Notes: a model not told the origin generated them from the letters alone. Shown: positions 6,749-14,618, counted from the stretch's first letter. The stretch is 17,255 nt of DNA from Gammaproteobacteria bacterium (GCA_027451085.1 DAIDKA010000210.1:1-17255); one strand, 5' to 3'. Numbers and translations are program-made.

Positions 6749-7666
6749 TCAGTCCCACCCCAGTGGCTGGTCCGCCGGCTTCATCTTCATGAAGGCCTCG
6801 ACCGCGTGGATCTGCCCGCCGTAGACCTTGAACGCCTCGAACACTGACAGTGACTGGTTCTTGGGTCGGTTCGGCGTCTCGAACACCGAGCCGGGGCCGA
6901 AGTCCATGCGGATCAGGACCACGCCCTGTTCCTCATCCACGGCGGCGACACGGTAGGTCAGCCCGGAGAGCGTGGGGATGTGCTGAGACTTGATGTGTTC
7001 ACAGCCCTTGAAGAAGGTGCAGCCCGGGCCGGCCATGAGCTGGCCGTTCTCGAAGCGGTAGGCGTCACTGGCGAAGGGCACGTCCACCTTTGCAAAGCTG
7101 CCGGCCTTGAGGCCTTGGGGATAGTGGATGGCGGCGGCGATCATCTCGGCGCGCGGGTTGCGCTGTCCTGCCGGGGGCGTGGCGGCCATGGCCGGGCTCA
7201 GTGTCCGGATCGCATCCACGTTGAAGATCATGCCCTCGTCCTTGTTGCGCGCGACCAGGCTTTCCACCCCGAAGATCCGGCCCTGGCGGGTGAGGATGCG
7301 CAGCGCCATGAGTGCGGGCCTGCCGTCGAGGTCGATTTTGACCAGGCCGGCGGCAATGCCGGCGCGCACGTCGATGATGTCGAACCGGTAGCCGGTGAGT
7401 TGCACGTGGTGGGACCAGACGCCGCCATGCCCGAAGGGCAGCTGCACCTGGTCCTCGGTAAAGGCCACCGGCTGACTGATTTTCAGCCGCGAGGCGTCAC
7501 CGGCGGCAAGCGCCGCCAGGTAGTCGGTCATGACGTGGGTCAGGCAGGCGCGGTTGCAGCCCGCTTCCGGTTCGCTTGGAGCCTGCCCGATGTCAGGCAG
7601 GTTGTGCGTGGCGCAGGCGCTCAGGAGCAGCGCCAGCGCGACCCCTATGACATGGATGCGTTTCAT
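6749..7666 (-). CDS. Lipoprotein with DUF8021/NTF2-like domains, function unknown
   Basis: A 305-residue protein with a lipoprotein signal (MKRIHVIGVALALLLSAC, lipidated Cys18). Around residues 36-145 it shows the pattern I associate with DUF8021 proteins: a CNRACL segment, then YLAALAAGDASRLKIS, VAFTEDQVQLPFG and a later PALMALRILTRQGRIFGVESLVAR. This suggests a cone-shaped NTF2-like fold; a second related region may occupy the C-terminal half (PRAEMIAAAIHYPQGLKAG onward). No catalytic role can be assigned. The start at 7666 is chosen for the signal peptide and a GGGGAG ribosome site upstream; an ATG 18 codons earlier lacks both. It lies 61 bases after the phosphatase gene and 129 bases before the peroxiredoxin gene, all on one strand. 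Confidence 0.8.
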   Translation of the reverse strand: MKRIHVIGVALALLLSACATHNLPDIGQAPSEPEAGCNRACLTHVMTDYLAALAAGDASRLKISQPVAFTEDQVQLPFGHGGVWSHHVQLTGYRFDIIDVRAGIAAGLVKIDLDGRPALMALRILTRQGRIFGVESLVARNKDEGMIFNVDAIRTLSPAMAATPPAGQRNPRAEMIAAAIHYPQGLKAGSFAKVDVPFASDAYRFENGQLMAGPGCTFFKGCEHIKSQHIPTLSGLTYRVAAVDEEQGVVLIRMDFGPGSVFETPNRPKNQSLSVFEAFKVYGGQIHAVEAFMKMKPADQPLGWD

Positions 7667-7727
7667 CGAGCTCCCCGGTCTTGTGTCATCTGTGGAATGC
7701 GACTGCGGCGCCGCAGGCAATCAACGT

Positions 7728-8462
7728 TCAGTGCCTGGCCTGGGCCGGCGATGGCGGTCCGAGCGCCTGGCGCAGCTCCGCGGCGGCGGCGCTCTCGTCG
7801 ACCCTGAAGCGTGGTGAGGCGAGGAGGTCCGCAGCGATCACGGTGCCGCAAAGCTTGCCGGCTTCGACGTCACTGGGGTAGTGCACGCCGGCGACGATGC
7901 GGTTGCGGCCGTACTCATCGGCGCGGGCGAAGATCTGCGCCCTGCGTTCCGGCACCATGTCGGCCAGTACGATGGCAATGGCATGCGCCCAGGTGGAATG
8001 GCCGCTGGGGTAGGACCAGGAGACAGCCCGGGTCACCACCGGCGTCAACCGCGGTTCGGCGCGGAAGGGGCGCGGCCGGGCGAAGACGCCCTTGGGGCCG
8101 GCGCTGTCGGCGTCGATTTCGCGGGTGAGGCGCTGGAAAAATGCCGCCGTCAGGGGCAGGCGCTCCGCGGTGAATGCCGGCGGGTTGCCGAGCGCGTCGG
8201 CAAAGCGCCAGACCACGCGGTTGGCATCCGCGCGGGCGCGCCCGATCTCGGCGGGGGTGCGCCGCTGCTGGATGAGCAACATGGCGTCCAGCTCCGCACG
8301 CTCCTCGGGTGAGCCGGCGGCCGGCGGCGGCGGCAGCAGCGTCGCCAGGTGCAGGGTGCCTGATGCGACATAAGGACCCGCCGGCACCCTTGCCGGGGCA
8401 GGGGTGACACAGGCGCTGAGCAACAGCAGCAGCGGGGCCAGACACAGGGTGATGCGGCGCAT
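7728..8462 (-). CDS. Class A non-specific acid phosphatase, PAP2 superfamily lipoprotein
   Basis: A 244-residue phosphatase of the PhoN/PhoC type. All three signature parts are present: Lys124 followed by Arg131-Pro132 (KGVFARPRP), PSGH at 152-155 and Arg188...His194...Asp198 (NRIVAGVHYPSD). These residues bind phosphate and supply the histidine nucleophile. The usual Ser before the second Arg is replaced by Asn187. The N-terminus is a lipoprotein signal with lipobox LLSAC and Cys18, so the enzyme is probably anchored in the envelope, unlike the free periplasmic PhoN. It would release phosphate from organic phosphoesters. It is the promoter-proximal gene of the minus-strand series, divergent from motA across 173 bases. 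Whether it shares a transcript with the redox block is uncertain. Confidence 0.9.
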   Translation of the reverse strand: MRRITLCLAPLLLLLSACVTPAPARVPAGPYVASGTLHLATLLPPPPAAGSPEERAELDAMLLIQQRRTPAEIGRARADANRVVWRFADALGNPPAFTAERLPLTAAFFQRLTREIDADSAGPKGVFARPRPFRAEPRLTPVVTRAVSWSYPSGHSTWAHAIAIVLADMVPERRAQIFARADEYGRNRIVAGVHYPSDVEAGKLCGTVIAADLLASPRFRVDESAAAAELRQALGPPSPAQARH

Positions 8463-8550
8463 CGGCTTTACCGTGGTTCCTGGAAAACTTCCGTGATGGT
8501 ATCCCGTTTTACGTCATCCGGAAGCGTGCGGTCCTCGCAGGTTTGCGGGC

Positions 8551-8577
8551 TCAAGGAACCCTGGTACCGGCCGATAT
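8551..8577 (+). promoter_or_regulatory. Sigma-28 (FliA) promoter of motAB
   Basis: TCAAGGAA (8551-8558), an 11-base spacer, then GCCGATAT (8570-8577) match the flagellar sigma-28 consensus TAAAGTTT-N11-GCCGATAA closely, including the invariant GCCGAT. It lies 58 bases upstream of the motA ATG and predicts a leader of about 50 bases. This identifies motA-motB as late flagellar genes. Confidence 0.85.
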
Positions 8578-8635
8578 GTAGGACGTTGCCGAGGCGATGG
8601 CGCCTCATGATTCAGTCAGGAGCCTTTAGCGCATC

Positions 8636-9493
8636 ATGTTTCTCATCATCGGCTCCGCGATTGTCCTGGGCAGCGTGATCATGGGTTTCACCTTGTCCGG
8701 TGGCAGCCTGATCCTGCTGTGGCACCCGCTTGAGGTCGTGATCATCTGCGGCGCTGCGCTTGGTTCCTTCGTCATCAGCAATCCGGCCAAGGTGCTCAAG
8801 GCGGTGCTGGCCGGTGTCATGGGCCTGTTCAAGGGGCCGCGCTATCAGCGCAACGACTACGTGGACCTCTTCAAGCTCCTGTATGACATCCTGATGAAGG
8901 CGCGCAAGGAGGGCATGCTGTCCATCGAGGCGCATGTGGATGATCCGGCCTCAAGTGACATCTTCGCGCGCTACCCGCGCATCCTGGCCGACAGGCACAT
9001 GATCGAATTCATCACCGACTGCCTGCGCCTGATGGTCGGCGGCAACCTTGATCCGCATGAGCTGGAAAGCATGCTGGAGTACGAGCTGGAGACCCACCAC
9101 CACGAGGCGTCCGAGCCGGCCCACGCGCTGCAGAAGGTGGCGGATGCGCTGCCCGGCTTCGGCATCGTCGCGGCCGTGATGGGCATCATCAACACCATGG
9201 CGTCGATAGCCGGCGCCGACGTCGCCACCATCGGCGAGAAGGTGGCCGCGGCGCTGGTCGGCACATTCATCGGCATCCTCGTGGCTTACGGGTTCGTGGC
9301 GCCCATTTCCGCGGCCATGGAAAAGCGCGCCAGCGACGAGGGCAAGGCGTTCGAACTGGTGAAGATGGCGCTGGTCTCCAGCGTGCGCGGCTACGCACCG
9401 GCGGTGGCGATCGAGTTCGCGCGCAAGCTGCTGTTTGCGGACGTGCGCCCGAGCTTCTCGGACCTGGGCACCGAACTCAAGGGCGCCCGTTAG
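8636..9493 (+). CDS. motA: Flagellar motor stator protein MotA
   Basis: A 285-residue inner-membrane stator subunit that forms the proton channel with MotB and pushes on FliG. The key residues align with E. coli numbering without offset: Arg90 and Glu98 in the cytoplasmic loop (KARKEGMLSIEAH) and Pro173 in ALPGFGIVAAVMG. Pro223 in GFVAPI corresponds to the second conserved proline. Four membrane helices are apparent (about 1-20, 31-50, 172-192, 203-225). The ATG at 8636 is preceded by AGGAG 13 bases away, a rather long spacing, but the N-terminus matches the family. It is transcribed from the sigma-28 promoter and followed by motB after 28 bases. Confidence 0.97.
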   Translation: MFLIIGSAIVLGSVIMGFTLSGGSLILLWHPLEVVIICGAALGSFVISNPAKVLKAVLAGVMGLFKGPRYQRNDYVDLFKLLYDILMKARKEGMLSIEAHVDDPASSDIFARYPRILADRHMIEFITDCLRLMVGGNLDPHELESMLEYELETHHHEASEPAHALQKVADALPGFGIVAAVMGIINTMASIAGADVATIGEKVAAALVGTFIGILVAYGFVAPISAAMEKRASDEGKAFELVKMALVSSVRGYAPAVAIEFARKLLFADVRPSFSDLGTELKGAR

Positions 9494-9521
9494 GGCCGCC
9501 GCAACCGCTGCCGGGCTCATC

Positions 9522-10550
9522 ATGGCTTCAAAACAGTCCGCCGCGCCCATCATCGTCGTCAAGCGCAGGAAGGGCGGGCGCGGGGCGCATCACGGCGGCT
9601 CGTGGAAGGTGGCCTACGCCGACTTCGTGACTGCGATGATGGCGTTTTTCCTGGTGCTGTGGCTGATCACGGCGCTCGACAAGGAGCAGCGTGCGGCGCT
9701 GTTTGACTACTTCAAGAACCCGAGCCTCGAACAGGGTCACAGCACGCGCGCGGCGCCCGCGCAGATGGGGCCCGGCGGCGCCAGCACCAGTGTGATCGAT
9801 CTGCACGGCGGCCTGGACTCGCCGCGGACGGTGATGACCAAGCAGGTCACGCTGGTGGACACCGCGAAGGTCCCGGGCCAGGACCCCAGGCAGGCCATGG
9901 AGCAGGCTGCGGCCGCGGCGGAGGCGGATCACCGCAAGCTGGAGAGCCTGATGGAAGAGCTGCGCGCGGCGATCGAGAACAGCCAGGCGCTGGCGCCGTT
10001 CAAGGATCAACTGCTGCTGGACATCACGCCCGAGGGCCTGCGCATCCAGATCGTGGACAAGCAGAACCGCCCGATGTTCGACGTCGGTTCGGCGCGGCTG
10101 AAGGACTACACCGTCACCATCCTGCACCAGCTGGCCGGCTACCTGAGCACCGTGCCGAACCACGTGGAGATCACCGGGCACACTGACGTGCGGCCCTATC
10201 CGGGCAACGGCTCCTACAGCAACTGGGAGCTGTCGGCCGACCGCGCCAATGCGGCACGGCGCGCGCTCGAGGACGGCGGGCTGTCGGCAGACAAGGTGGC
10301 GCGTGTCGTGGGACTGTCTTCGACCGTGCTGTTCGACAAGGAAGACCCGCAGAGTCCGACCAACCGACGCATCAGCATCATCGTGATGACCAAGGCCGTG
10401 GAGGACTCGCAGCGCAAGCGCGATGAACAGGCCCACATGCCTGTTCCGGCAGCAGCTCCGCCTCCGGTCCCGGGGGTTGCGCCGGCGTCAGCCGTCACGG
10501 CGCGCATGGCACCTGCAGGTCAGACGACCTTGGCGACTCCGGCGCCATAG
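9522..10550 (+). CDS. motB: Flagellar motor stator protein MotB
   Basis: A 342-residue stator subunit. It begins with the MotB N-terminal plug/anchor (PIIVVKRRK), then one membrane helix with the proton-accepting Asp34 (VAYADFVTAMMAFFLVLWLI). A linker follows, then an OmpA-like peptidoglycan-binding domain at about residues 180-295 (ITGHTDVRPY, NWELSADRANAARR, NRRISI). The last 45 or so residues are an Ala/Pro-rich tail. Start at 9522 matches the family; the frame is open upstream into motA and that part is not coding. No strong ribosome site is visible, so translation may depend on coupling to motA. Its 3' end overlaps the convergent PilZ gene by 31 bases. Conventional aspartate and context suggest a proton-driven motor. 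Confidence 0.97.
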   Translation: MASKQSAAPIIVVKRRKGGRGAHHGGSWKVAYADFVTAMMAFFLVLWLITALDKEQRAALFDYFKNPSLEQGHSTRAAPAQMGPGGASTSVIDLHGGLDSPRTVMTKQVTLVDTAKVPGQDPRQAMEQAAAAAEADHRKLESLMEELRAAIENSQALAPFKDQLLLDITPEGLRIQIVDKQNRPMFDVGSARLKDYTVTILHQLAGYLSTVPNHVEITGHTDVRPYPGNGSYSNWELSADRANAARRALEDGGLSADKVARVVGLSSTVLFDKEDPQSPTNRRISIIVMTKAVEDSQRKRDEQAHMPVPAAAPPPVPGVAPASAVTARMAPAGQTTLATPAP

Positions 10551-10810
10551 GATTCCATCATCAGGCCGGTGCCGCCGCGCGAGACATGCGCAACCACCGC
10601 GCTGCGGCGGTGCACCTTGGTGACGGTGCCCAGGTTGATGGCGAAGGCGAGCAGCACGTTCTGACCCTTGCGCAGGCCCAGGTTGGAAGTCTGGATGAAG
10701 ACGCCAGTGGCGCTCAGGTTGACCGCCTTGCACTGGCGGCGTGGTTGGCCGGGGACGGTGATGTAAACGGTCGTGCGGGCGCGATGCCGAGTGTGTAACC
10801 GACGTTCCAC
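10520..10810 (-). CDS. Single-domain PilZ protein (c-di-GMP binding)
   Basis: A 96-residue protein made of one PilZ domain. Both c-di-GMP motifs are present: RxxxR as Arg4-Leu-His-Thr-Arg8 and the NxSxxG form of D/NxSxxG as NLSATG at residues 31-36. It should therefore bind the second messenger and act as a small adaptor on a partner protein. The start is GTG at 10810, fixed by AAGGAG nine bases upstream. Its last 31 bases overlap the end of motB on the other strand. The neighbourhood suggests a link to motility, but single-domain PilZ proteins also act on type IV pili or secretion, so the target is open. It has its own upstream region shared with divergent lemA. Confidence 0.88.
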   Translation of the reverse strand: MERRLHTRHRARTTVYITVPGQPRRQCKAVNLSATGVFIQTSNLGLRKGQNVLLAFAINLGTVTKVHRRSAVVAHVSRGGTGLMMESYGAGVAKVV

Positions 10811-10819
10811 TGAACCAAA

Positions 10820-10825
10820 CTCCTT
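10820..10825 (-). promoter_or_regulatory. Ribosome binding site fixing the GTG start of the PilZ gene
   Basis: On the minus strand AAGGAG lies nine bases before the GTG at 10810. No ATG in this frame gives a complete PilZ domain, so this site decides the start. Confidence 0.7.
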
Positions 10826-10899
10826 GGAAGCACAGCCGCTCCTTCAGGGGGCTGCCTATGGAAAACCAGTATGCCAGCGGCCCATGCCGGGTCGTTGGG

Positions 10900-10938
10900 G
10901 AGTCAACTTAATCATACTCCGAATCCTGAGCTTGACTC
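10900..10938. repeat. Inverted repeat GAGTCAA / TTGACTC between PilZ and lemA genes
   Basis: GAGTCAA (10900-10906) and TTGACTC (10932-10938) are perfect 7-base arms separated by 25 bases, in the 177-base divergent gap between the PilZ gene and lemA. The right arm could contribute a -35-like TTGACT for lemA, though no good -10 follows. An operator or a chance repeat are both possible. Confidence 0.25.
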
Positions 10939-10987
10939 CGGCCGGCAGGTGGCTACCGTGGACGCAGTCGCCACTTGCGGAGCACCC

Positions 10988-11572
10988 ATGAGCCTGATAG
11001 TCCTGGCCGTCATCGTTGTGCTGATCCTGGTCCTGATTTCCATCTACAACGGGTTGGTGACCGCCCGGAACGCGTTCAAGAACGCATTTGCGCAGATCGA
11101 CGTGCAGCTTCAGCGGCGCAATGACCTGATTCCGAACCTGGTGGAAACGGCCAAGGGCTACCTCCAGCACGAGCGTGGGACCCTGGAGGCGGTGATCCAG
11201 GCGCGTAACGGTGCCGTGTCCGGCCTGAAGGCCGCCGCCGCCAACCCGGCGGACGCCGCGGCGGTGCAGCAATTGTCCGGTGCCGAAACGCAGCTTGCGG
11301 GCAGCCTGGGCCGGCTGTTTGCCCTGGCAGAGGCTTATCCGGACCTCAAGGCCAACCAGACCATGATGCAGCTGTCCGAGGAGCTGACCTCCACGGAGAA
11401 CAAGGTCGCCTTCGCGCGCCAGGCCTACAACGATTCCGTGATGGGCTATAACAACCGGCGCGAGGTGTTCCCCGGCAGCCTGGTGGCCGGCATGTTCAGC
11501 TTCCTGCCGGCTGCGCCTCTGGAAATCGCCACGCCTGCCGCGCGCGAGGCGCCCAAGGTGAGCTTCACCTAG
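10988..11572 (+). CDS. LemA family protein
   Basis: A 194-residue membrane-anchored helical protein. Residues 1-20 form one membrane helix (LIVLAVIVVLILVLISIYNGLV). The family signature follows as QLQRRNDLIPNLVETAKGYLQHE, then long helices ending in NNRREVFPGSLVAG. The molecular function of LemA is not established. Genes of this family very often sit next to membrane metalloproteases of the M48 family, as here. GGAG at 10979-10982, five bases before the ATG at 10988, supports this start over an upstream in-frame ATG. The next gene begins after 20 bases. Confidence 0.93.
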   Translation: MSLIVLAVIVVLILVLISIYNGLVTARNAFKNAFAQIDVQLQRRNDLIPNLVETAKGYLQHERGTLEAVIQARNGAVSGLKAAAANPADAAAVQQLSGAETQLAGSLGRLFALAEAYPDLKANQTMMQLSEELTSTENKVAFARQAYNDSVMGYNNRREVFPGSLVAGMFSFLPAAPLEIATPAAREAPKVSFT

Positions 11573-11581
11573 TCTTCGTCC

Positions 11582-11587
11582 AAGGAG
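11582..11587 (+). promoter_or_regulatory. Ribosome binding site fixing the GTG start of the M48 protease
   Basis: AAGGAG five bases before the GTG at 11593, located between the lemA stop codon and the protease gene. Confidence 0.75.
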
Positions 11588-11592
11588 CGGCC

Positions 11593-13419
11593 GTGGACTT
11601 CTATGCCTACCAAGCGGCGGCGCGCAAGCAGTCGCGCCTGTTCGTGCTGCTTTTCATCACGGTGCTCGCCTGCGTGGTGCTGGCGCTGGACGCCGTGGCG
11701 TTCACGGTGCTGGATGCGCGTGATGGCGCGCGCTACGCCGCCAGCGGGGTGCAGGAGTACACGTCCCCCGGCATCGGCCCGCTGGACTATGCCCGCCGGC
11801 ACCCGGACACAGCCCTCGGCATTTCGCTGCTGATCCTGGCGGTGATCGGCATCGCCAGCGCGTTCAAGTCCCTGGAGTTGCAGGGCGGCGGCGCGGTGGT
11901 GGCGCGCTCCGTCGGCGGCGCGAGGGTGGAGGCGGACACCGCGGATCCCGCGCTGCGCCGGCTGCGCAACATCATCGAGGAAATGGCGATCGCCGCGGGT
12001 GTACCGGTACCCGAGGTGTACGTGCTGGAGCAGGAGCCGGCGATCAATGCCTTCGCTGCCGGCCAGACCCCCGCCAATGCCGCCATCACCGTGACCCGCG
12101 GCGCGCTCGACCAGCTGACCCGCGATGAGCTGCAGGGGGTCATCGGGCACGAGTTCAGCCACATCGTCAACGGCGACATGCGCCTGAACGTGCAGCTGAT
12201 GGGCGCCATCTTCGGCCTGCTGGTCATCGCGGTGGCCGGCCGCATGATGTTCTATTTCGCCCCGCGGGGCGGCGACCGCGACCGGCGCGGCGGCGGCATG
12301 GGATGGGTGGGCGCGGGACTTGCCATCATGGCGCTGGGTTACATCGGTCTGACGGCCGGGCGCATCCTGCAGGCAGCGGTCAGCCGCCAGCGTGAGCGGC
12401 TGGCCGATGGTTCGGCGGTGCAGTTCACTCGCAGCACCGATGGCCTGAAAGGCGCGCTGATGAAAATCGCGGCCTCGGAGTACGGCTCGCACTTTGTGGC
12501 CGCCGATGCGGAGCAGGTGGCGCACATGCTGTTTGCGCCCGGACTTGCGCGCATCTTCGCCACCCATCCGCCTTTGCTTGCACGCATCCGCGAGCTCGAC
12601 CCGCAGTTCGATCCGGCCGAGATCGAGCGCCTGGCAGCGCGGTCGGTACCGGCCGGGCAAGGCGATGACGAGAGCCGGAAAGAGCATGTGGCGGCCGCCA
12701 CGGTCGGCGCGGCATCGGTGACCGTGCCGGGCTCCGCGACATATGCACGGGCGCTGGTGCTGGCGCTCCTGGCCAGCCGCGACCCGGCGGTGCGGCAGGC
12801 GCAGGGTCAGCTGCTTGCGCAGCGCCTGGGTCCTGCTGATTTCGAGGCCATCAATGCGGCCGGGGCGCAGGCCGGCAGCCTGTCACCCATGCAGCGCCTG
12901 CCCACGCTGCTGACGCTGTTTCCGAGCCTGCGGCGCCTGCCGCGGGCCGAGCGACAGAAGCTCGCGGTGCTGGTGCAGGATCTCGTACACCTGCACCCCG
13001 GCATCGAGGTGTTCGAGTTCTGCCTCGGGTTGCTGCTGGGCACGCTGCTGACGGACGAGATGGCGGCACAGGCGCCGCATGGAAACCTGACGCTCGCGCA
13101 GGCCGCGCCATCGGTGCACGCGCTGTTCGCCACCCTGGCGCGCTGTGGCAGCAGCGACGAGACCGAAATCCGTGCTGCCTACGATGCGGGCATCCGCGGC
13201 TTGCTGGCCCAGCCCGCGCCTTATGCCACCTATGACGACTGGCCGCAGCGTACGAGCGATGCATTGGGCCGGCTGGAGAGCCTGCGGCCGCAGGACAAGC
13301 AGAAACTGATCGAGGGTCTCGGCCGCACGGTCGCGGCCGACGGCCGGCTGGCGGTGGAGGAGGATGAGCTGCTGCGCACCACCTGCGCGCTGCTGCATTG
13401 TCCGATGCCGCAGCTTTAG
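11593..13419 (+). CDS. M48 family membrane zinc metalloprotease with C-terminal extension
   Basis: A 608-residue membrane protease. The zinc site is HEFSH at residues 186-190 with the third ligand Glu268 in RQRERLADGSAVQF, the pattern of HtpX/Ste24-like M48 enzymes. Hydrophobic segments lie at about 17-40, 74-91, 201-221 and 238-258, so the active site is at the membrane. The catalytic part ends near residue 345. The remaining 260 residues are a helical extension whose last part (DKQKLIEGLGRTVAADGRLAVEEDELLR) resembles a TerB-like acidic helical domain. The GTG start is backed by AAGGAG. It follows lemA after 20 bases, a common pair, and probably works in envelope protein quality control. Its TAG stop overlaps the stop codon of the opposite-strand acyltransferase gene. 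Confidence 0.93.
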   Translation: MDFYAYQAAARKQSRLFVLLFITVLACVVLALDAVAFTVLDARDGARYAASGVQEYTSPGIGPLDYARRHPDTALGISLLILAVIGIASAFKSLELQGGGAVVARSVGGARVEADTADPALRRLRNIIEEMAIAAGVPVPEVYVLEQEPAINAFAAGQTPANAAITVTRGALDQLTRDELQGVIGHEFSHIVNGDMRLNVQLMGAIFGLLVIAVAGRMMFYFAPRGGDRDRRGGGMGWVGAGLAIMALGYIGLTAGRILQAAVSRQRERLADGSAVQFTRSTDGLKGALMKIAASEYGSHFVAADAEQVAHMLFAPGLARIFATHPPLLARIRELDPQFDPAEIERLAARSVPAGQGDDESRKEHVAAATVGAASVTVPGSATYARALVLALLASRDPAVRQAQGQLLAQRLGPADFEAINAAGAQAGSLSPMQRLPTLLTLFPSLRRLPRAERQKLAVLVQDLVHLHPGIEVFEFCLGLLLGTLLTDEMAAQAPHGNLTLAQAAPSVHALFATLARCGSSDETEIRAAYDAGIRGLLAQPAPYATYDDWPQRTSDALGRLESLRPQDKQKLIEGLGRTVAADGRLAVEEDELLRTTCALLHCPMPQL

Positions 13420-14618
13420 CCCGCTTCGTTCAGGAACGCGCTGATCTGTGCGCCGAAGCGTGGAATGTCGATCAGGAACGAATCGTGGCCCTCGATGCAG
13501 TCGAGCGGTGCAAAGCGGGTGTTCACGCCCGCTGCAGTGAACGCCGTGGCCAGCTGGCGCTGCTCCGCGATGGAGAACAGCATGTCGCTTTCCACCCCGA
13601 TCACCAGTGCGTTTTCCACGCCCGAGCGCTGCAGCACTGCAGGAATGCTTGCGCCGTGCCGGGCAAGGTCGAAGCGGTCCATGGCACGCGACAGGTAGAG
13701 GTAGCAGTTGGGATCGAAGGCGCGCACGAAACGCCGGGCGTGCAGCTCCAGGTAGCTCTGGATGGCGAACTCGGGCCCGAACGGGCTGCCGTCGCGCAGA
13801 TCCTCCTTGGCCGGTTCGCGTCCGAAGCGCTGCGCCCACTCACCGGCGGAACGGTAGGTCATCATGCCGAGCTTGCGTGCGATCCGCATGCCCGTGGCAG
13901 GCGGATGTTCGTCGGTGTAATGCCCGTCCTTGAAGTCCGGGTCGCGCAGAATGGCCTCGCGCTGGATGGAGCGCAGCGCGATGGCGAAGGGTGAGGCAGC
14001 GGCGGTGCCCGAAATGCTGACCAGGTTGCGGGCCGCGCCAGGGAACAAAGCTGCATAGGCCAGCACGACGATACCGCCGAGCGAAGGGCCGATGACGGTA
14101 TGGGCGCGCGTCACGCCGAGGCTGCGCAGGACTTCGTAGCCGCCGCGGGCGATGTCCTCGACGGACAGTTCCGGGAAGTCGATCCGGTAGGGCTTGTCAG
14201 TGGTGGGGTCGATGGACAGAGGGCTGGTGGACCCGAAGGCGCTCCCCAGGGAATTGACGCAGACCACGAACAGCTTTGAGGTGTCGAGGGCTGAGCCGGG
14301 GCCGATCATGTCCTGCCACCAGCCGGGGCTGGGGTCAGCCGCTGACGAGCGGGCATGTGCAGAGGGGGATAGCCCGGTGAACAGCAGGACCGCATTGTCT
14401 CGCTGTTGATTTAATTCCCCCCATGTCTCATAGGCAATGACTGCCTTGTGCAACACTCCCCCCAGGTATAGGGGAAAGGGATCGGGCAGATCGGTGTAGC
14501 GACGCGCATCACCCCGGGACGGACCCGAGGCGACGCCGGAGGTGTCTGCCAGCTCAGACGCCCGGGCTGCGGGCGACAGCGGCAGGCTCCGTTCAGGGCT
14601 CAGGGTCGCCACCGTCAC
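13416..14618 (-). CDS. metX: MetX-family acyltransferase, probably serine O-succinyltransferase
   Basis: A 400-residue alpha/beta-hydrolase acyltransferase. The nucleophile elbow is GPSLGG with Ser179, and Asp345 (GVESDMLFS) and His378 (IEGHDSF) complete the triad. The N-terminal motif VIAYETWGELN and the segment TGLSPSAHA are typical. By homology alone it would be called homoserine O-acetyl/succinyltransferase (methionine synthesis). Biochemical work on this family showed that xanthomonad-type members next to a cysteine synthase gene are serine O-succinyltransferases making O-succinylserine for cysteine synthesis. Here the gene overlaps such a neighbour by 26 bases. The GTG start at 14618 has GAAGGA at a good distance. 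About 40 N-terminal residues are poorly conserved. Family assignment is firm; substrate choice rests on context. Confidence 0.92.
   Translation of the reverse strand: MTVATLSPERSLPLSPAARASELADTSGVASGPSRGDARRYTDLPDPFPLYLGGVLHKAVIAYETWGELNQQRDNAVLLFTGLSPSAHARSSAADPSPGWWQDMIGPGSALDTSKLFVVCVNSLGSAFGSTSPLSIDPTTDKPYRIDFPELSVEDIARGGYEVLRSLGVTRAHTVIGPSLGGIVVLAYAALFPGAARNLVSISGTAAASPFAIALRSIQREAILRDPDFKDGHYTDEHPPATGMRIARKLGMMTYRSAGEWAQRFGREPAKEDLRDGSPFGPEFAIQSYLELHARRFVRAFDPNCYLYLSRAMDRFDLARHGASIPAVLQRSGVENALVIGVESDMLFSIAEQRQLATAFTAAGVNTRFAPLDCIEGHDSFLIDIPRFGAQISAFLNEAG

Noticed and set aside
6705..6750. Possible terminator between the DUF8021-like lipoprotein and the peroxiredoxin gene (GCAGCCGG/CCGGCTGC with a T-run on the plus strand)
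   Set aside because: The inverted repeat could form, but the T-run lies in the loop and on the wrong strand for the minus-strand genes. It does not support an intrinsic terminator.
8504..8513. CCGTTTTACG shared with the terminator at 3452-3461
   Set aside because: A single 10-base match within 17 kb is expected by chance, and no hairpin accompanies it here.
10811..10987. Sigma-54 or sigma-70 promoter for the PilZ gene or lemA
   Set aside because: TGGCAT and TTGACT words occur, but none has a proper partner element at the right spacing.
11569..12687. Minus-strand open frame of 372 codons
   Set aside because: It is antisense to the M48 protease gene, whose zinc motif and membrane helices are unambiguous. 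The shadow is His/Arg-rich low complexity.
12883..13839. Minus-strand open frame of 318 codons across the M48/metX junction
   Set aside because: It overlaps two well-supported genes in the wrong frame and shows no family motif.
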